The notes under the pieces were generated by a model, which made no database searches, was not told the origin of the DNA, and was given only the letters and a program-made list of their open reading frames with translations. A DNA stretch of 26,593 bases from Phoronis australis (lineage: Eukaryota > Phoronida > Phoronidae): the NCBI GenBank assembly GCA_002633005.1, contig NMRA01000759.1:25456-52048 (forward strand). The letters run 5' to 3'. Below, piece by piece: positions 8,681 to 18,800 of this stretch (positions are counted from its first letter, which is position 1; each line of letters opens with the position of its first letter). The position numbers and the translations under genes are program-made.

Positions 8681-10642
8681 ATGGACTTGCGAATGGCTCA
8701 CAGTGTCATTCGAGACTTTGTAAAAGTCGTGATATCATGGTTTATTGACTTTATTTGGCAAATTATGCTGAAAAAGACAGAGAAAATAAAGTCTGTCATG
8801 AGGAGGTCCCCGTGCAACAAGGACGCTTTTACAAGCACGACAATGGACGACAAGGGGTTAGGAGATGTATCTGTTGAGAAAGCAGAAATTGGCATTGAAT
8901 TAATGGAACCTGGTGCCAGATGTGTAGCAGCCATTGTCCATAAATCAAAGGCACTCGCCGGGCAGGTCGCCGAATGCGGCGAAGTCGAGTGCGAATTCGG
9001 AAACTCGTCAAGCATCCACAAAGCAGACGATAAATGTGAAAGAAACACTTCGGAGGAAGTGTGCCTCGTTTCTCCAGAGAAAAATGAGAAGGGAAAGAAG
9101 AATGTCAATGAGACGACGGACAGAGCGAATGAGTCGATTGGTCGCCATAATGCTGGAGGGAGAGAAGTAGTGAAATTGGGTTTCAGAAACAAACCAGGCG
9201 ACTTTGACGATGTTCGACAGGACATCATCCAACTGTCCAGTATCGTTGACTTTGCTGATGATGCTAATACTAAGGAGACAGCCCTGAAATCAGAAAGCAA
9301 ACCTGTTCAAAGTGACCACTTTCAACATCCTACACTGTCAGATTTCAATGAGTCAAATGAAGAGTCTACAATTTGGGAGGAAATGTGCCCGATTTCCACA
9401 GACAAAGATGAGGTGGGGAAAGAAAATTTCCAAGAGAAGGTGGATCCCCCAAATGCAGAAAGAGAGCCAGTTGGTCACCAGGATGGCAAAACAGCAGAGC
9501 AGCAGAGGCAGCAGGAGTTACTGACAAGTCATATTCCAAATTTTACTGCTTCTGAGGCAAAGTCCACTTCCGAGGGTGAAGGTAGTATCGAATCAAGAAA
9601 TGCTGAAGATGTTCCTGCGAAGGACGACAATGCGTGCCTACTGTTGTCTTACGGCGCAATTTCCTCTCTTAACATCAATGTTTCAGAGAGCATCCGCCAT
9701 TTCTCTGCATATGTGAGTGATACTGGAGGGAGAGTAGTAGTGAAATTGGATGGCAGAAACAAAGCATCTGACGTTGACGATGTACGACGGGAAGTGATTC
9801 AACCGTCAGGTATCGCTGGCTTCACTGATGATACTGATAGCAAGAAAAAGGTCACAAGATCCGAATATAAAACCTTTGAAAGTGACCACTTAGAAGGCGT
9901 TACGGTGTCTGAATTCACAGAGTCGACTGAATCGACAGTTTCCCCTATGATCTGCAAGAAGTTTACACAGGATACCCAAAGCTCTCCATTTGAGACTCTG
10001 CCCAGCACACCAGGAAGCATTGAAGACACATGTATACGCCCAGAAGACGACAAAATGCACAGTTTCGCAAGGTTGCCTCAAGATGCCATTTCTACTCTTG
10101 CTGCAAATCTTTTAGAGAACACTAGCATCTCTATAGCCGAAGCTAATGAGAAGGTCAACGTAAAAGCTCAAAGCAACGACATACCTGACAACAGCAAAGA
10201 TATTGTACTCGACTTTTTTAAACCTTGTGGTCTCGTTGCCTGGCCTTACTATCCCAGTCCGTCTCCTGTAGCAACGTTGCCCCAATGTGATTTATCGTTT
10301 GCTACTAGTGATAATCCTGTGGACACTGAATGCAAGAGGAAAAGCATAACAAGATTGCAAAGTAGCAACAAACCATTCACCACTGAGGACGTTCGTCTAG
10401 AAGACGCCAAGAAGTCTGGTTTCGCGCATGTGACTCTCGATGCCGTTTCTTCTGTTTCAGAGGATTATGATTTTACGAATAAGCCAAATACTGTGAAACG
10501 TGAGGGACTTTTCAAACGTTTGAAATCTCGATTCGGACGAAACAGTCACGTGGGCAAAGAGCCTAACGCTTTTTCTTTGCAGGCGCAAAGTTTCGCTTCA
10601 CGATGGCGGCATTTGATGTGTTGTAAGGCCTGTGAAGATTAG
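8681..10642 (+). CDS. Unrecognised 653-residue acidic protein with degenerate internal repeats
   Basis: An uninterrupted ORF from ATG to TAG. The start has A at -3 and G at +4, and an in-frame TGA lies upstream (8636-8638). I do not recognise the family. Residues 17-31 (VVISWFIDFIWQIML) form one short hydrophobic helix followed by Lys/Arg, which could be a membrane anchor or amphipathic segment; no cleavable signal peptide is evident. The rest is rich in Ser, Thr, Asp and Glu and probably largely disordered. Repeats seen: block Y at ~158-230 and ~348-419 (GGRxVVKL..RNK...DVDDVR, ESDH...SEF.ES.EST); block X at ~125-140 and ~233-248 (EExC..S..K.E.GK.N); and block Z ending in (G/D)A(I/V)S(S/T)(L/V) at ~310-331, ~453-473 and ~572-592. 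The C-terminus is basic (LFKRLKSRFGR) and ends in a Cys cluster (MCCKACED). The lack of introns beside the intron-rich HROB gene is notable. It may be a lineage-specific gene. Coding status is strong from length, start, repeats and poly(A); function is unknown. Confidence 0.8.
   Translation: MDLRMAHSVIRDFVKVVISWFIDFIWQIMLKKTEKIKSVMRRSPCNKDAFTSTTMDDKGLGDVSVEKAEIGIELMEPGARCVAAIVHKSKALAGQVAECGEVECEFGNSSSIHKADDKCERNTSEEVCLVSPEKNEKGKKNVNETTDRANESIGRHNAGGREVVKLGFRNKPGDFDDVRQDIIQLSSIVDFADDANTKETALKSESKPVQSDHFQHPTLSDFNESNEESTIWEEMCPISTDKDEVGKENFQEKVDPPNAEREPVGHQDGKTAEQQRQQELLTSHIPNFTASEAKSTSEGEGSIESRNAEDVPAKDDNACLLLSYGAISSLNINVSESIRHFSAYVSDTGGRVVVKLDGRNKASDVDDVRREVIQPSGIAGFTDDTDSKKKVTRSEYKTFESDHLEGVTVSEFTESTESTVSPMICKKFTQDTQSSPFETLPSTPGSIEDTCIRPEDDKMHSFARLPQDAISTLAANLLENTSISIAEANEKVNVKAQSNDIPDNSKDIVLDFFKPCGLVAWPYYPSPSPVATLPQCDLSFATSDNPVDTECKRKSITRLQSSNKPFTTEDVRLEDAKKSGFAHVTLDAVSSVSEDYDFTNKPNTVKREGLFKRLKSRFGRNSHVGKEPNAFSLQAQSFASRWRHLMCCKACED
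9152..9370 (+). repeat. Internal coding repeat Y, copy 1
   Basis: Aligns with 9722-9937 at both DNA and protein level; roughly 190 codons separate the copies. The shared core begins with a Gly-Gly-Arg triplet, runs through VVKL, a DDVR motif and a (F/A)DD(A/T) motif, and ends in Glu/Ser-rich sequence. Confidence 0.75.
9722..9937 (+). repeat. Internal coding repeat Y, copy 2
   Basis: The partner of 9152-9370. Substitutions are scattered and lengths differ by whole codons, so the reading frame has been kept since the duplication. This supports translation of the ORF. Confidence 0.75.
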
Positions 10643-10811
10643 AACGCTCATGTCATATTCCATGACGGACTTTATTATAAATTTAGTTTAGAGCGCTTTT
10701 AACACTTTTAACACTGACGTAAAATACGCTGTACCTCCGTGTATGTTTCGGGACAATTAAGTCTCTGTTGCATGTACATATATTGAATGTAAATTGCATG
10801 ACGAAGGACAA

Positions 10812-10817
10812 AATAAA
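10812..10817 (+). terminator. Poly(A) signal of the 653-codon gene
   Basis: AATAAA stands 170 bp after the TAG at 10640-10642, followed by GGTTTAGTTG, a fitting GU-rich downstream element. This gives the intronless ORF a plausible 3' end. Confidence 0.6.
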
Positions 10818-12266
10818 ATTAAGGTTTAGTTGTAAAGATTGATTTAATTGGTGCTTAAGTTGATTAGTTGCGTTAACTAGTGCTTTTCTCACTCGTTTGT
10901 TTAATGCGATAGGTCTCACCAGGAAGAGATAACCAGGAAGGGACAACTCCTCCTGGTCTCACTTATTGCCTGTCTAGACTGATACGCTAAGCCATAGAAA
11001 GGCAGCCCAGAGCACTTATCATAGAGGGACCAGGACAGGAACACTTAGAATCCATGCACCTCCGTTGTTTGCACTCTGGGTGAAACCCTTGAGGACCTTA
11101 CAAGGGGGTCAAAAACGAGCTAGATTAGATATTCGTGGTACTGGACAAAACTGATTTAAAATGGAAAATAGTACCGCGCTGAACATCGAATGACACGACA
11201 CACAAATTGTCCCCTGGAAAGGGTCCGCCAGAAACTAATGAAGACTCCAGGGTCAAGTATTGGTAGAGTTTTGTAGAATCAATAATTTCGACACGGAAGG
11301 TTTTGTGATCACGTGCTTGTATTTCCGTAATATTTTCGCGTCTAATGAACTCTCTCCTTGCTTAAAATTAATAATAGAGACACACTGACAGTACGTCAAT
11401 TTAGCTGCGCGTCAAAAAACGAGACATTAAGATGGTATGCCGGAAATGGCGGAATATTGAAAAATGGGACAGTCCGCAAAGAGTGCGGGAATTGGCAAAT
11501 ACACAGTACGCTGTCAGCAACACGAAGTATTGGATTGGGTTTTTTTACAAGGTAAACTTTTCATTTTTTTGAATGTTATTTCACGGGTGTAGTCAAGTAC
11601 TCCATATAACAGTAGTAACTACTGGTATAGGCCTATACAGCAGAATCGCAAAGGTACTTAAACGCACCTGTTTTTAGGACCTAAACTTTTCATTTAGGAC
11701 TGAAATGTAACTTTTTCCGTAAAACAACGTAACACAAATTTAACAGCCAAAAAAGTCTTTGAAAAATTCCTGGTATGCAGAACACTGAAGACATTTTAAG
11801 GACAGCTTGGCAACCTTCCTCTTGAAAGACCTATATGGACCATTTCTTGGGAAGAAAAGAATTGTTGTCTCACATGGCGGCAACTGTATTCGCCTTTCTT
11901 ACACTAGCACCATGGCAGCTGATCATCCACCGGGTTTATCAAGGTTCCCATAAAGAGGTCGGCACGTTACCTTCCACTTAGTCACAGTCGGACTGTGAGA
12001 GCTATCGAGTCAGTCGTTGCTCCACCTCGGTTGTGATAAGTTCGGTCGTAGTTTGCTTTTGTTTTCGAGTCAGTCAACATACCACATTGTTGCTGCGTAC
12101 CGGGATGTACTATCGGCCCAGAGCCTGTATTCAGCCGGGCCTGCTGTGATGTTGAGTTGTGGGACAATACAGGCCCAGTTCTACACCAAGAAGGGCAGTT
12201 CGTCGTTCAATGAACAGATCGGTGAGCCAAACTTTAGTTTGAAAGTTTATTGTGCTGCCTGGCGTG
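10818..12266. other. Intergenic, small palindromes and a possible transcribed 5' segment
   Basis: No recognised protein. Noted: a short ACCAGGA/TCCTGGT hairpin near 10918-10960; GCCGGAAATGGCGG at 11439-11452, which joins ETS-like and YY1-like words; a donor-like AAG|GTAAAC at 11549-11557; a 14-bp palindrome GTATAGGCCTATAC at 11625-11638; and a perfect inverted repeat TCACAGTC-G-GACTGTGA at 11982-11998. Whether any RNA starts here cannot be told. Confidence 0.5.
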
Positions 12267-12424
12267 CGTTCAGTAGACGCTAGGACCTAGCTAAAACCAG
12301 GAAGAGATATCCCTTCCTGCTAAAACCTAGTCAAAGTCACGTGTTGTTATTAAAAATACACGGTAATATCTCACGTAATCTCGCGAAGTCTTGCTTTTTA
12401 GCGAGGTCCTAGCGTTACTGAACG
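12267..12424. mobile_element. MITE with ~30-bp terminal inverted repeats
   Basis: The left terminus 12267-12296 and the complement of the right terminus 12396-12424 agree at 28 positions, with one gap and one mismatch (core ACGCTAGGACCT). Inside is a second near-perfect palindrome (12298-12319, CAGGAAG..GATATC..CTTCCTG). At 158 bp it has no coding capacity. No target duplication is clear, so the superfamily is unassigned. Confidence 0.82.
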
Positions 12425-12674
12425 GGAGGCTGGTGTGTGGCGAGGGAGTCACACGGCAGGATGCATGCGCACAGTCTAAAGGGCGAGGGTTTAACTTATG
12501 TCTCTAAATTAGTTACCTCAATAAATAATTTATGCATCCAATAATTAATTTGCGCACGTGGTTTTTACATGGGTAACTTCCTTAAGTTAACTACTTGTAC
12601 AACAATCTACCGTACAGTAGTCCCCCGGGACAGCATTATTCTACAAATATTCGAAATGTCCATTTTGATCTTCA

Positions 12675-12787
12675 ACCGGAAGTGTAATTTTGCGGAATTT
12701 TTGATTTCCTGTATTGAGGTTTGGCGATTCAGTTTCTCTGCCTTTAAAACTATTTTGCTGCAAACGGGCAAATGATCCCATCAAAAG
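12675..12787 (+). promoter_or_regulatory. Probable HROB promoter / 5' leader
   Basis: ACCGGAAGTG at 12675-12684 is a strong ETS (GABP-type) site 104 bp before the HROB ATG. TTTGGCGA at 12720-12727 is a loose E2F-like word. There is no TATA box at a sensible distance. An in-frame TGA at 12773-12775 precedes the ATG. An ETS-driven, TATA-less start would fit a widely expressed repair gene; the transcription start itself is not visible. Confidence 0.4.
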
Positions 12788-12817
12788 ATGTTTAATGTTG
12801 ACGAAATCGACGAAGAA
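12788..12817 (+). CDS. HROB: HROB exon 1 (10 codons)
   Basis: ATG with A at -3 opens MFNVDEIDEE and ends at a good donor (GAA|gtgagt), phase 0. The acidic start resembles the N-terminus of other HROB proteins, and exon 2 continues it smoothly (DLLLASLEDE). A TGA in frame 15 bp upstream blocks extension. Confidence 0.8.
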
Positions 12818-15800
12818 GTGAGTTAAACAACTTTATGCATAAAGATGTAACCACAGGGTTTATGTGTGTAGTAATAGCCGAGATTACCCGACCCGGGGAT
12901 CGAACCCGCAACCCCCATAAAACCGGCAAGCGTGCTAACCATTCAGCTAATAGGCAATTGCCCGTTAGCGAGTAGCTAACAGAGGCTCATATAATTCACC
13001 GGAAGCACATCTACAACATGTGTTACTAGCGGATCAGCATGTCAGACTCGCCCTGGATGCCTAACCGGCCAACCGAGGCCGAGGGGCTATGTGTTGCCTA
13101 GACCAGATACTGAGTGATAGCCGTGTGTGACTGAACGTCAGAACGCAGCTAGTGAACAATGGTGCAAAAAATTTCAAATTGAACGTAGCTCTCTTTTTCA
13201 GATTGCCACAGCTCAAATATTGAAGTTAGTTTTGTTTTTGTATTCATACTATAATAAACGCAGCCTGCAAGCAGGTAGTTCAAGAGTACCGTCAGACTTC
13301 TCGTATGTAATGTATAACTGGACTCAAGCCAGAACACTGTCAAAGAGACGTCTTCACAGTAGAGGTGTACACTCAAGACAGCCTTCAGTTCAAAACCGTA
13401 CCCAGAGTCATGTGTCTTAATATACTCAGGCTCACCATGAAAACAACACACACACATAGGGATCGACGAACACAGACATGCAGCACTGCATGATGCCACA
13501 CAAAGAGAGAATACCACTTTCACAACAGTACAGATTTACTAACCAAGCTTCGTGCAGTTAACCCGCCTACCTGACCTTAAATAAAACCCAATCTAGGTAC
13601 CCATTCATGATAGCCAGATTGCAAGCTGAAAGACTACCAGCAGCCAGCCACCAGCAGTATATATATAAAGCAAACAAATCTGACAAATCACAAGACTCCA
13701 CGGAAGGTCATGTACGAACGATGTTGACGATTACAATATTGTACACTCATTGGCACAAGACACTCACCAGAACCGCTTGTGCTTCACTTGTAACAGGAAA
13801 GAATTACCAGGACCTGGTAATACTGTCCTGTTTGTACTTAGTTCTAACCCTTTATGTTTTATCTACTAAACTATCTACATAACACAAACTTACTTTCAGG
13901 ACCTATTGCTGGCATCCTTGGAAGATGAAATCTCTATAGAAGGTATGTGGTGTTTTCAAACTGAGTAGTTTGTTGTTGCATACATCATTCTCTGAATTGT
14001 TAGCAGGCGCACAGTGGCTGCATGTTTTCCAGTGCTGTGTTTACGTTTCACAGTTCATGGCATTAAATTTTTACGTGGTAAATCTTTCAATTTTATTGAA
14101 TTCATAGGGGGAAGCAAATCAAAGAAATTGCTCTAGAAAATGTAATGTGTACTTTTTCAGGTAACAAAAATACAGATTCCAAGTTCGTATCCTCGCATAT
14201 TGCTGAAAAAAGAAAATTTTCCTTCAAGACTACAGGAGCGAGGGTTGTGTCGTCAAGCGATGCAGCTAATGGGGTACCCACTACTAAAAACCATCGGGGT
14301 CATTTAAGGTTGCAGACAGGAAGTGTAGAAGTCAACAGGGGTACAGCAGTGACCTCTGTTGGCAATGCACCACTAGATGTGAGAGAAAGTCATGGACATG
14401 TATTGAAGCAAGCTTACTTTGACCAAATCAGACAAAGTGCAATATCAAAACATTCAAGTAGTTACGGTTTCAATGTAAATGCATCATGTCCGACTTCTGC
14501 AAAAAGTTTTCAACTTGAAGCTTCTGCTTGCAATGGGCCAAGAGGTATATATAAGAGGCATGACCTTGGACCTAAGCAATCTAATGGTCTAGTCAAACCG
14601 GGTGCAATAAAAGGACAGACAAGTGCTAGTGTTTGCAGTGTGGGTACGGTTTGTCCATCCGTAAAGCCAGTGAATGGGCCACAGAGCAGTGAATGCAGTG
14701 ATCAGAGTGATACCAGTTCTTTTAATGGCAAGAAATGTACTGTCAACTGTAGCACAAATAACCTATTCTCATTGGACGCTGATGATGACGATCTGGACTT
14801 AGACCTGAGTCTATTTTGGGAACCCATGGAGACGGGCTTCAAGACAGTGCCGGTGAAACCTGGTGAAAAGCAAAATTCTTTAAACGAACCCGCTTGTAGT
14901 CTGCAGTCAGTTGCTGTTGGCGTCTCACGAAGTGCAACATCCGGTGCTGCAGTTACATGTGTTAATCAAACATCGGATAGGCTCTGGACTCCAACTAGCA
15001 ATAGTATACTTAGACAGTCTAGCTGTAGGTCACAAGGGATAATGTTAACGGGACAAAATACGTGTGTAACTGGAAATGAGGAAGGCAAGCTGCCTAGACA
15101 ATGCATGTCAGTTCGACGTCCAGTTGGAAGTTCAGCCGCGCTACGGTCGCAACAAAGGAATACACCTTACATTGGAGTTGGATCCACTCCTCAACAAGCC
15201 AACATTGTCTCTTGTACATCAGGTACAGTGAGAGGTCAAGCTTCACTATCCGTGGTTCGTCAGTCCAGTATGGGTGGAGGTGCAACAAATATGGTGCCAG
15301 ACACAGGTATCGGGACGTTACCTCGGTCAAATATCGTTCCCGGTTCACCAAGTTTCATTGGAGGTCAGGGAGTCAACATGACTTCACCTCAGACGAGGAT
15401 TACCCCTGGTAGAGCACATTTGGTAGGAGGTCAGGTTGTTCCAACAACAGGGCAGGCAAAGGCAACACCAACATGCTCTACTCCTGCCCAGAAAATAAGA
15501 AGCGCATTAGATCGCCTGTAAGTTTTCATTACATTTTATGTCATTTCAGGGCCTGACATATCGAGCTGCAGGTCGCATTTATGACCTGAAGTTTCAAAAT
15601 GCAAGCTGAGATTTTGACTAACTCACATTGATTGCTTGTGTGCAACTTGGGCATGCCAACTCTGGCAATCATGTTATTTATAGCTAAATTTCGGAATTGC
15701 TACTAGCTGGGATTTTTGCCAGCTCGCAAAGGATAAACCGACAATTTTCAAGATGTTTATAGCTGAATTTCAGTTCTCAAAACCTGATATTGTTCATTGG

Positions 15801-18800
15801 TATGTAATTTTTCCAACCACATTTTTGTTAATTGCTCTTTTATGAGGCAAAGGTATTTTATCTGTACACATATACATTCATGCATCCATGTGAGAGCAAC
15901 GGGATAATATTTTAAGTGATTCGTTTTGCACCAGAGGTACTCCCAGCTCAGTGTCGTCTGTGCCACAATGCCAACAGTCGCCGTGGGATTCTGTCGCTAA
16001 GACACCAGTAACAGGGACATCTGTTGGCAGCGGAAGAAATGGTCGTATCAAGCGGAAATTCCCAGGCCCTGCAGGTGCCTTGCCCAAGTTGGTATGTTTT
16101 GTGCTCATCTTGAAGATTTTGCATTTACCATGATTGTAACTTTGCATATTGAGTATGATTGAAAATTCAGCTATTTTGTATGTCCTTGAAACTAATGACT
16201 TTTTTGCAACTCTTTCGATCATAGTTGTTGAATTGTTGTTACGTGTTTTAATTTTAAGTTTACCTCGTCCCCAGCTCTAATTCCACCTCTTCGGGTCACC
16301 ACCCTCATCGATAATGCCTCAAGTATTAAGAAATAATTATAGACGGTCTGGTAGAGGTAACAGATGTGTGCAGGTCACTGAGGCATTCCCATTGCTCTAA
16401 TCAGAGAAGAGAGACCTGACTCAAGAGTCTAGTAGTGTGCCCTAGTGGGACTTGAACCCACGGCGTTGAATAAAGGAAGCGAACAGTTATCCCACTAGGT
16501 GGCACTGCCTCCTCTAATTCTTGAAGTAGCCAAAGCTAAGGTTTTGAAACAGTGATACTAAGAGAATTTTTTAATCATTGGAGTGGTACTTTCCGGCCTG
16601 ATGGGGGAATTTCGCGTGATTTTTAAATATTCATGGTAAAATGGGTCCAATATTTGCCCTCAAAATTGAGGCAATGATGGTCCTGTTTTTATTATCCCAC
16701 GGGAATCTGGTCTGATCTTCCCCTTTCATATGTTGCTATCCATAATGGTTTTTGTAGGAAACTGGAGAAAATATGGAGGATATAAAAGTGACACGGGTGC
16801 ACTCCCCAGTTGTCATGGAAACCAGTAGCCAGGTACTGAAGCTTGCTTCATGTCTACATTGAGTTTTCACTTGCACACAGAAGTTTGTGTAGAATGAAAC
16901 AAATGGGGTTTGATTTGTATTCAGTTTATTCAGGAGAATGTTCTGGAGCTGAAATGTTTTTTTTTTATCCGCTGAAAACCTGGTGTTTTTTAATAGATTT
17001 ATTGTCCAGACAATATAACAAGGTCAGTCTAAGTTTGTGCACTGAAGATCTGGCCTGTATAAACAATCAATATAAACTAATTGATATGTACTTCAGATTT
17101 TCCGTTTTTGTGAAATTCTGTCAGAAATGATTTTTTTTCTGATGGGTGTCCTCCCTGTTATTTTAAAAAATATATTTTTTTGACATGTCTCAATCAAATC
17201 AACCAATATTGATGTCAGTTATTGCGGTAAATTTTTTTCGAGTTCGAACAAAAATATTTTTCAAACACTGTGTTACCAAAAAGTTTTCAAAATTTCATTG
17301 CGTCTTTGTTCACAACCGCCGTACCATATAAAGTTTTCAAGTAATCTAGTAAAACTGTCTTATTGTTTACTCTTGTTGAAAATTTTAATTAAAGAAAAGT
17401 TTTTATTAGTGTTCTGTCATATTCTCTTCTAATTTGAAGAAGTTTTACTGTACTTAAACTTACTCCCAAAATGTGTTCATTCTTCAGGAGGTCCCAGCTA
17501 CTCAGTCCAGTCTCTCTCAGGTTCCTCCGTTTGAATCGAGACCCTGGATGGCTATGCTAGCTGACCTTGACAAGGATTGTAATCAGGTCAAGACCGTTAT
17601 GGCCAAATACAACATAGTGAACCTTCTACAACTGGTACGTTTTCACACTGGACAAGTGTCTTCAGTTCACTTCGAAGTTGAGCTCTCATATTGTTCACAT
17701 GCATTTTGGTTTGGTTGTGAGGTCACCTTAACAGTATTAACCTTCTACAAATAAAGGGACATTCTTGTCGAGAAAACTAGATTTACAGAAATTAGCAGTA
17801 GCATGGAATGACACCCACTAGCTCTGCAGCATCACAACACTTTGCTGCTGAGCCAAATGTCACTTTTTCAAGGCTTGGAATTTTCCGCGGAAACGCGGAT
17901 TTCCACTTTTTTCTTTTATTCCCTCCGTGTATTCTCGTTATACTTCCGCGGAAAAAAATCGTATTTGCCATAAAATTATCGCGGCAAATTAGTTTCGCAC
18001 CGTGGCGTTGCCGACGGCTCGAAAAGCGGAAACTGCTCTTTATGTTTCGTAGGAACGAAAATTGTAATTGTGGATCACAGGCGCTCGAATTTCGCGATGA
18101 CTCGTAACCATATACAAGAAACATGCTTTCTTAGTAGTGAGTGACGTCAGAGGCAATCGAGGGACAGATAAATTCAAGCGCCTGTGTCTCGGGGATAGCG
18201 TGGTTCATCAATGGCGTCTGCATTTGGTATAAAATCGCTGCGACAAATAGTGCGATTCTGCGGTCAAAAATGCGTGGAGCATGGAGTAGACAGAATGTTT
18301 CGTGGAAAAGTGGATAAAAAAAGGTCAATGTCTTCACAAACAACATAAGTCAAGGTTTGTGTTCTATAAATTTTGTGAGAAGAACAATTACGGAGTGCGT
18401 CGGCGAGTCGCCTCCGACTAAGTTGGAGTCGGAGGACCGACTGAAAACGATGAAACACTAGAAATAACAACGCTTCCTGAAAGGAAATTCAACCGTAACT
18501 GGTTATTCGTTGGATTGCAATCGTGGGATGCGAGTGATGTATGAAATTCTTTTGTTTGATCCCACATGCATGCCCGTTGCCGTTGGCTGCTAAGCCCCTA
18601 AGCCTAAGCCTAGGCCTGACCGCTTGAGTGCAATTTTCTATGTGCCGCCGAGTGCGATTTTATACGTGCCGCCGAAACGGAATACAAAGTGCTATTTTCG
18701 TTACTGCAAATGCGTTTAAATTGCCTTTTATGTATTTCAGTTTATTTTGACATTTTTAGTGTTCTATTTTGTGACTCGAGTTTTGCAGTTTTAGAGAAGT

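Noticed and set aside
8698-9300. 200-codon open frame on the minus strand inside the orphan gene
   Set aside because: It is the antisense of the 653-codon ORF; no start context, poly(A) or similarity supports it, and the repeat structure belongs to the + frame.
12882-12955. Genuine tRNA gene on the minus strand
   Set aside because: A and B boxes are present but acceptor ends do not pair and the anticodon arm is poor; a SINE head is more likely.
15094-15412. Overlapping open frames on both strands within HROB exon 3
   Set aside because: They are alternative-frame readings of a well-supported coding exon.
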